Shown here piece by piece: positions 57,097 to 64,000 of a DNA stretch of 64,000 nucleotides. Source of the DNA: Ancylostoma caninum. Lineage: Eukaryota; Nematoda; Chromadorea; Rhabditida; Ancylostomatidae. The position numbers and the translations under genes are program-made. The notes below the pieces were generated by a model. It was not told the DNA's origin, did not search any database, and saw only the letters and a program-made list of their open reading frames with translations. The stretch is from assembly GCA_037903475.1 (NCBI GenBank), contig JBAJFG010000362.1, forward strand, positions 1,426,001-1,490,000. Direction: 5' to 3'. Position 1 is the stretch's first letter; each line of letters opens with the position of its first letter.

Positions 57097-59082
57097 GTAT
57101 GCCTTTATAACGAGGACGATGAACCAGACGGGTGAGGAGTGACAAGGATGGGGATTGCAGCATGCGGAGTATGTTAGAGGTGGGCTAGCGGTTTGATCGG
57201 CGTCCAAATTAGGGGGAACGCCTGGAGACGGGTCCAAAGGCGTGATAAGGGTGCGCCGGCGTCCGAAAGTGGAGAAACGCCTGGAGTCGGGTCCAACGGT
57301 GTGATAAGGGTGCGCCGGCGTCCAAAAGTGGGGGAACGCCTGGAGACGGGTCCAAAGGCGTGATAAGGGTGCGCCGGCGTCCGAAAGTGGAGAAACGCCT
57401 GGAGTCGGGTCCAACGGTGTGATAAGGGTGCGCCGGCGTCCAAAAGTGGGGGATCACCTGGAGTCGGGTCCAACGGTGTGATAAGGGTGCGCCGGCATCC
57501 AAAAGTGGGGAAACGCCTGGAGTCGGGTCCAACGGTGTGATAAGGGTGCGCCGGCGTCCAAAAGTGGGGAAACACCTGGAGTCGGGTCCAACGGTGTGAT
57601 AAGGGTGCGCCGGCGTCCAAAAGTGGGGAAACACCTGGAGTCGGGTCCAACGGTGTGATAAGGGTGCGCCGGCGTCCAAAAGTGGGGGATCACCTGGAGT
57701 CGGGTCCAACGGTGTGATAAGGGTGCGCCGGCGTCCAAAGTGGGGAAACACCTGGAGTCGGGTCCAACGGTGTGATAAGGGTGCGCCGGCATCCAAAAGT
57801 GGGGAAACGCCTGGAGTCGGGTCCAACGGTGTGATAAGGGTGCGCCGGCGTCCAAAAGTGGGGGATCACCTGGAGTCGGGTCCAACGGTGTGATAAGGGT
57901 GCGCCGGCGTCCGAAAGTGGGGAAACACCTGGAGTCGGGTCCAACGGTGTGATAAGGGTGCGCCGGCGTCCAAAAGTGGGGAAACGCCTGGAGTCGGGTC
58001 CAGCGGTTGCGCCGGCGTCCGAAAGTGGGGAAACACCTGGAGTCGGGTCCAACGGTGTGATAAGGGTGCGCCGGCGTACAAAAGTGGGGAAACGCCTGGG
58101 ATCGGGTCCAAACGCGTGATAAGGGTGCGCCGGCGTCCAAAAGTGGGGAAACGGCTGGAGTCGGGTCCAACGGTGCGATAAGGGTGCGCCGGCATCCAAA
58201 AGCGGGGAAACGCCTGGAGTCGGGTCCAACGGTGCGATAAGGGTGCGCCGGCGTCCAAAAATGGGGAAACGCCTGGGATCGGGTCCAAAGGCGTGATAAG
58301 GGTGCGCCGACGTCCAAAAGTGGGGAAACGCCTGGAGTCGGGTCCAGCGGTTGCGCCGGCGTCCGAAAGTGGGGAAACACCTGGAGTCGGGTCCAACGGT
58401 GTGATAAGGGTGCGCCGGCGTCCAAAAGTGGGGAAACGCCTGGGATCGGGTTCAAAGGCGTGATAAGGGTGCGCCGGCGTCCAAAAGTGGGGAAACGGCT
58501 GGAGTCGGGTCCAACGGTGCGATAAGGGTGCGCCGGCATCCAAAAGCGGGGAAACGCCTGGAGTCGGGTCCAACGGTGTGATAAGGGCGCGTCGGCGTCT
58601 AAAAGTGGGGAAACGCGTGGAGTTGGGTCCAACGGTGTGATAAGGGTGCGCCGGCGTCTAAAAGTGGGAAAACGCGTGGAGTTGGGTCCAACGGCGTGAT
58701 AAGGGTGCGCCGGCGTCTAAAAGTGGGAAAACGCGTGGAGTCGGGTCCAACGGCGCGACAAGTGTGCGCCGGCGTCCAAAACGGGAGGAACCGTTGGAGG
58801 CAGGTTCCAACGGTGAGATAAGGGTGCGCCGTTCCCAGTTTGCACTTACTCGGTCAATTTTTACTATATACTTCCACCGAAATGCGGCACCACAAATTGT
58901 TGGAAAGAAGCTGTCCATAGTGGGTTAATGGTTCCATGAACCGCGGTAAAGAATGCTTCTCTCTGGATAGTGTCTGTTCATCCACCTGCACTAATCTTAT
59001 CTGAGGACAATGAAAATATGCGAGCGAAGCGAGCACGAAAAGAAGCCTGAGAGTCCGGCGTTAGCCGGACGATCAGGCTGGT
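57097..59082. repeat. duplicated minisatellite block, unit B (~1990 bp)
   Basis: Same architecture as unit A but with about 28 copies of the 59-bp repeat (about 57180-58830). Within it a ~344-bp higher-order segment is duplicated. Both copies carry a shortened repeat CAGCGGTTGCGCC (at 58001 and 58345) and the same downstream series of variant units. The tail 58835-59082 is nearly identical to 56852-57096. Confidence 0.9.
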
Positions 59083-59220
59083 AGGTTATATATGGGACAC
59101 GCGTGGATGTACTTATCCCAGATAAGAGTCCGAATAGGTAAATGCTCTGCTCCCATCTTGTGACAGCTCACCCAACGATCCCTATCCGACCCTCGGGAAC
59201 TTTCAATTTCTCGGCTTTTG

Positions 59221-61473
59221 TTAGGGATTTTCCACGTCGTGGGAAAGTGCTCCAGAAGCTGTCAGCGACGATGTCTTGCTGTCTGAATACAAATTAATCA
59301 GAAATGCACACAAAATTATTGGTAATAGGATAACAAAAGAGTACTTGCGGATATGCCGAAGCTCTGTGATCAGCCTATCAGCCTGGATCTCATTATTAAT
59401 AATAGTATAAATCATGGGCTCTGCTTTCAGTAGTTCTCCTATCACTTCTTCTTTGATTTCAACCATTTCACAGTAAGTAGTCGTCTCGTATCTGCAACAA
59501 TTGGAGAATTATCCGCTCTACTCTGAATCAGTGACCAAGTTACCATGGGCATATGCTTCTGCTATGCACAAGCGTAATATCACTGTAGATATTCGATTAG
59601 TTATACAGCGCCGGTCAATCACTTTTGCATCACAAAATAACGATCACCTGGTCTGCCGCGCGCACCACCTACGCGACGCGGCAAACCCGCTGGGCATTGT
59701 GATTGGCAAAGAGACAAAAAACGGTGTGAAATATACGCAAAGGACTAGTACCGGATGCTACCGGTGCCAATTATTTGCGTCCGTTTCTTATCGCTTTCTT
59801 GTGTTTTTGTCTTCTATCCAAAATGCTTGGGTAGATCAACAGCGGTGACGCCCGGATCGCGCGTATGGTGGGTGCGGCAGACCAGATGGGCGGTATTTTG
59901 TGATGCAGAAACGATTGAGCATCATTGTATCTTAACAAGAAGCATATTATAAAATTGCCCTGTACTGTTTTTCGTGACAGTATGGTAGCAGCGGCAGTAC
60001 AGCATTGCGGCCGCTCAATATAAAAGCAGTACAGTACTGCATATGATAACGGTACGCCATCGCGACAGTACAAGACATGCAGGTATAACAAAACAAAGAC
60101 GATTTAGTACGAAAGAAGTACAGTACAGCAACAGTCTACTTCACAGCTTAGCAGTACTATCCGACAGCAGTATAGCGCTGCAGCAGCACTATATGCATTC
60201 AACACAATATGACAGCAGCATTACTGAGGCACGCTACTAAAACAGTACCGCATACTATGATGAAAGTAGTGATGACGTTAGTACTGTATATCGCTAGTAC
60301 TGAAGCAAGCTAGTAAATCATAACAACAGCACGATATGGTTGCGCTGTTGCGGCAGTACTACATGGAGTACAGTATGGCAGAGGTACAGAATTGTTGTAG
60401 TACTGCATGAAGGTAGCACAATGTGACTGTGGTGCAATGCAACGGTACAGCATAAAGTCAAAAGTGGGAGTCAATATGCGCAGCAGTACTGCACAAATCT
60501 GTACCGCCCACTATGATGGATCTAGTGATGACGTCAGTACTGCATATCGCTAGCACAGTAAAGGTATTTGAGCAGTACACTATCGTGGCAGTATAGTACG
60601 GAGGCAGTACAACGGCAGTATAGCATGCTATTACAGTGAAGCGATACCATAGAGAGGCAGCACCCTACTGTAACAGTACAAGTGTGGTGTTACTATAGCA
60701 GTGTCAGTACTGAGCCAGTACAGTGTGGCGACAGCACGGTACGTAAGCAAGTCCTGTCCTCGCAGCAAAAGAACTTCTGCTAATATGAAATTGCAAAGGT
60801 GGTATAACGTGAAAGTCGGAGGCAACAGTACAGTAGTCCAGTAGTACAGTATGGTTAAAGTACAATGTGTATGTACCACAGTGTTGCAGCGGTACAGTAT
60901 AGTGGCAGGATGATGTGTTAGAGTGCTGCCCCGTACAGCAGCAGTACAACAAAGCATAAGCAAAATGTGGCTGCAATACAACTAATCTGCAGTACATACG
61001 TCTTTGTGCGTATATGTACATCTCCCGGTCGTTATTTGTCCGAAGTTCACGTAATTTTCATACACAAAACTCATAATTGACAGCCTACTGCGGAAAATAA
61101 AGAAAAAATGTAGGCTATTCGAATTCCGTACCTTCTTCTTGGCCACATGAGCGGCAACTGTTTGCCTTTCCATCTGTATCTCAGAATATTCCTCTCGCCG
61201 ATAAACTCTCCTTCACGAACGTGACGTTCATGATGGCGATTCACTTGGTAAGGAACCCATTCGGTAATTCTAAAAGGCATTCTGCATATAATGTACTAGG
61301 AAATACATCACATTGGTTCTTTGCTTCTGGCAATGTACTTTTTCTTACGTTCTTAATTACGTTCTTAATATTTTGACTGCATGATGCATTAGCATTGGGC
61401 GAGCAGGCATCACTGAGGTTTACCACAATAAATGCGACAACGTACGGAAATTCAACTCTTACCTAACACCCAT
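59221..61473 (-). CDS. four-exon gene for an unrecognised single-pass membrane protein (~169 aa)
   Basis: Exons on the minus strand: ..61463-61473 (MGV+AG), 61349-61412, 61132-61295 and 59221-59491. Borders are AG|GTAAGAG..CCTCAG|T (50-bp intron), AAC|GTAAGA..TTTCCTAG|TAC (53 bp) and AAG|GTACGG..TTGTTGCAG|A (1640 bp). Every junction keeps frame, which chance frames rarely do. The product has four cysteines early on (DACSPNANASC..YIICR..), a basic stretch GERNILRYRWKGKQLPLMW, then TTTYCEMVEIKEEVIGELLK, and one membrane helix YSFVILLPIILCAFLINLYS near the C-terminus with a ~23-residue tail. The start is uncertain: the ATG at 61473 gives no signal peptide. Reading through the first intron instead gives a hydrophobic FPYVVAFIVVNLSDA, which would suit a signal sequence if an upstream exon supplies the Met. 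No family recognised. No AATAAA is seen within 130 bp downstream. Confidence 0.6.
59955..61010. repeat. degenerate AGTAC-rich satellite within the last intron of the membrane-protein gene
   Basis: More than 30 (A/C/G)AGTAC or GTACAGTAT words occur in about 1 kb, with no fixed period. One longer block, ATGACGT(T/C)AGTACTG(T/C)ATATCGCTAG, recurs at about 60271 and 60528 and suggests a ~257-bp higher-order unit. GTAC is self-complementary, so many local foldings are possible. Minus-strand frames through it are Tyr/Thr/Cys-rich artefacts. Confidence 0.8.
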
Positions 61474-62186
61474 CGTTTGCCTATACTTGATGTGGAGTGA
61501 CGTTTCTTAATCCAGCTGCTGCTAATGGGAAATCGTACTAGTATCGTAAGTGTGAGACTACTCATGTCTTTAATGACGCTTGCAGGCTCTAGAGATCTTC
61601 GTGGCTCATTTCTTCTCTGTTTATGCTTAGGAATTGCAAGGCGCTGCTAGCAGTCGCTTCTGGAAGGCCCGCCCGCCAAGCCATAGCGTCTCTCAAGCGC
61701 TTATCAAAAAATGGCCAGAACTTAAGAAACAAAAAAACCCCGAGCGGAGCTACCTCACCGACCCCAGTGCAGAGCGATCTGTTTCTCGCTCATAGACTAA
61801 ATCACACACAAAAATAATCACGGTGTTCCAGACAAAAACCCGGAACATCTAGCATTGCGTTCTCTTTGTTTGGGCTGCTCCAGAAACGTTCTTCACTAAC
61901 AATTTATTGGAGCTATTCTAAGCGATGTACATAATTCACTACGGAGGGAGAGGAAATGCAACTGGTGTTCTCGCGCCTCAAAGGGGATTTTTCTTGTGAA
62001 TACACTTGCTCAGCAAACTTGATCAGAATACTTGTCAATAGGATGGACAATGTTGCTAGCTGCAGCTGACCCGTGGCATAGGTCCGGTCCACCTTCTCGA
62101 CGACGCGACCTTTTTATCCTCTTCCCGGTGATGGATAGGCGGATGTAAGCATAAATCATGAATCGAATACGTCGCATTTCATGACA
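61474..62186. other. upstream region of the membrane-protein gene
   Basis: May contain a further 5' exon or promoter; none is clear. A plus-strand frame at 61623-61817 has no features. Confidence 0.3.
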
Positions 62187-62224
62187 CTATTATTTATTTA
62201 TTTATTTATTTATTTATTCAATAT
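62187..62224 (-). repeat. retroelement 3' tail on the minus strand
   Basis: On the minus strand the sequence reads CATATTGAATAAATAAAT followed by further AAAT units. This is the same junction as at 20003-20021. Sequence to its right (62225-62600) should be the element's 3' end, but no RT motif is recognisable. Confidence 0.5.
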
Positions 62225-62785
62225 GGTCGTCGGCGCGTCACAACCTCAAGAAACGTAATCTACGAGACAGAGCTGTAGAGATTGAAAATATAAAATAGAA
62301 AAGAAACGAGAAAAAAACTTCAGCTAAGAAGACACAAATCAGAAATTGGATTGTGAGGGTGAAAAATTAGGTTGATGAACAAATGTTAACAGGCAGGCCA
62401 TAAATTTGGTAACAGGACGCGTAATGCTTTCAAAGGAGCATGTTTTGCAAGTCACCGTCACTGGACCTTTTACCAGGACAGTGCTCAGGAACTCAGGCTT
62501 TATCTGGTTCAGAACTGAGGAAACAATAACTTTTAGGACCTGTTGGTTTTGTCGAGCGACCACTCAATGCACAGAGCTCAATCAAATGTGTTAATAGGTT
62601 TTTGCGGTATCCGAGGAATGGGCCCGCTCAAAACCGCTTGCGATTTGGGAATATCCAAAAAGGAGCTTGAAAATAGGAGATGAATTTTTGCTCAATCACT
62701 TGCGCCCCGAGGGCTGTGACTTCATTTGGTGTCTCACGGTCTAATTCTTAACAGATGGAGGATATTTACAGATGTTTTATTGTAC

Positions 62786-62812
62786 CATGTTCATTAAGAG
62801 TTAATGAACATG
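62786..62812. repeat. perfect 12-bp-arm palindrome
   Basis: CATGTTCATTAA and TTAATGAACATG are separated by GAG. Confidence 0.8.
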
Positions 62813-62970
62813 AACATACAATAGCGTCTCAAATTGCTTTGAAAATCTTTTTCTGATTGCCCTTTTCTTTGTTACCGTATTTTTGGCCCACCCTATAATT
62901 TCTGCCTTGTTAGCTCAAAATGGAAAAATACTAGGGAAGCGGTGGTAGTCTAGCTTTTTCCGTGGACGGC

Positions 62971-63159
62971 ATATATGACGCTGCCAACTAATTTGTCCGC
63001 GTAAAAATGCAAGTTGGGAATGAATGGCTACAATCCGGACCGTTCGGGGTATGGCACAGTGAAAATGAAGTAGTGGCATAACTGGAAGCGTTCGGATTCT
63101 GCCATTCATTCTCTACTTTGCATTTTTGCGAGGACAAATTAGTTGGCAGCGTCATATAT
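62971..63159. mobile_element. 189-bp foldback MITE, mariner/Tc1-like
   Basis: The left arm 62971-63028 and right arm 63101-63159 are inverted copies of ~58 bp with few mismatches. They begin with ATATATGACGCTGCCAACTA and continue ATTTGTCC. The centre also folds (AATCCGG..GTATGGCAC against GTGGCATA..TCGGATT), so almost the whole element is one hairpin. Terminal TATA suggests a TA target duplication, the hallmark of Tc1/mariner. No transposase. Confidence 0.8.
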
Positions 63160-63251
63160 TCTGATGTACAGTAAGGGAATTCGTGGGGCTCGATCCAGGT
63201 TATTGGTTGAGGACCCACACCAGCCACCAAACTCTTCTTCATTGTTCCTCT

Positions 63252-63320
63252 TGTTTATGGCACACGCTCGAGTGTATTGGATAAGTAAATAAATCGTTAT
63301 ATATGCAAATAAGCAAACGT
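63252..63320 (+). repeat. retroelement 3' end with AAATAAAT tail
   Basis: TGTTTATGGCACACG (63252-63266) matches 29920-29934 exactly and is followed by GTGTATTGGATAAGTAAAT and further AAAT/AAGCAAA units. Confidence 0.55.
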
Positions 63321-64000
63321 ACAATAATATTCCTCACACCGAATGCTTGGTATTAATTCGTGATCTCTAGCATTTTGCCTGCCGATGTTCACGCAGCCAG
63401 GGGTGACTGATACAACTGGCCTGTATAGGACCGCGTGTTATCTTGTTCTACGGATCCATTGTGTTCGCTATGGCGCACCCTTGTGTTGTTTTGAATAGAC
63501 AAATACCCAAATAAATGAGAACTAGGAGCAAAGCGAAGTTCTAGCACCTACTTGCAAAATCCTTTCTTCACAAACCACATCGTTCTTCCATGAGTGTAAA
63601 TTCGCCTCCCGCAGTCGAACTTACGTACATGAAAAAGGCAGAAGCAGATTAAACATGTGTCGATTATTTGTACTCCTTGTTAAGTATACTAATAGACTTA
63701 CTGTGGAAGCACACAAGGCCTTATTTAATAGCTCGATCACTTTATTTCTGCTACTCTCTCGAAGAGGTCCAATCCATCTCACACAATCCAACCAATCCCT
63801 TTAGAAATCGTACCCCTTGCAAAATCATATTCTCGTCATTTTGAATTAAAAGGCAACACGAACAGGTATGCCAGCTGTGGGGTCCACAAAATCCCATCGG
63901 CGCTCTCCCTCAAATCCGCCACCACCTCTTCCCACTTTTCAGTGGAATCATCTGGCATGAATCCTTCCCTATAATAGTAATAACATAGCCTCTCACATTC
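63321..64000. other. right-edge sequence, nothing recognised
   Basis: AT-rich with short frames only. GAATAGACAAATACCCAAAT at about 63496-63515 may be another decayed tail. Confidence 0.3.

Noticed and set aside
57454..58632. 392-codon minus-strand frame (and several others) in the minisatellite
   Set aside because: The sequence is the 59-bp repeat read in rotating frames. It has no domain, no splice context and equal openness in other frames.
57180..58830. Regular repeats that might suggest a CRISPR array
   Set aside because: The units are contiguous 59-bp tandem repeats with no unique spacers, in a spliced eukaryotic genome.

Overview
The window looks like nuclear DNA of a strongylid-type (clade V) parasitic nematode. 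The evidence is AT-leaning sequence with short GT..AG introns ending in nematode-style TTTYAG acceptors, two copies of a sequence almost identical to the nematode SL1 spliced leader, dispersed retroelement 3' tails of the (AAAT)n type, and a split gene closely resembling C. elegans egl-2. The species call is inference. Most of the window is intergenic or intronic and rich in repeats; only a small part is clearly coding.

Left end (1-7 kb): the 5' part of an EAG-type voltage-gated potassium channel gene (egl-2/KCNH1-5 group) on the minus strand. Five exons join in phase to give 185 residues: the N-terminal cap, the PAS (eag) domain and the start of the C-linker-side segment. The rest of the gene, including the transmembrane channel, lies beyond the left edge. 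Introns 1 and 2 each hold a foldback MITE-like element.

Middle (7-52 kb): a long stretch with no gene I can name. It holds an inverted pair of ~200-bp repeats (7.8/9.2 kb), long G/C homopolymer runs, GAAT microsatellites, a cluster of GC-box plus CCAAT-box motifs in alternating orientation (14.9-15.9 kb), several strong hairpins, SL1-headed repeat copies (28.3 and 31.5 kb), GC-rich islands, retroelement tails and remnants, a short insertion with 14-bp target-site duplications and a degenerate hammerhead-like core (45.4-45.7 kb), and a probable solo LTR (50.0-50.5 kb). A few candidate exons are listed at low confidence.

Right part (52-64 kb): a 5'-truncated CR1/Jockey-like non-LTR retrotransposon with a 910-residue endonuclease-reverse transcriptase frame (minus strand). 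It is followed by a duplicated block built around a 59-bp minisatellite, then a four-exon minus-strand gene for an unrecognised ~169-residue single-pass membrane protein. The last intron of that gene is filled by a degenerate AGTAC-rich satellite. A 189-bp foldback MITE sits near the right edge.

The two best-supported host genes (egl-2 and the membrane protein) are far apart, both on the minus strand, and show no sign of being an operon. Everything between them reads as a gene-poor, transposon-shaped region.
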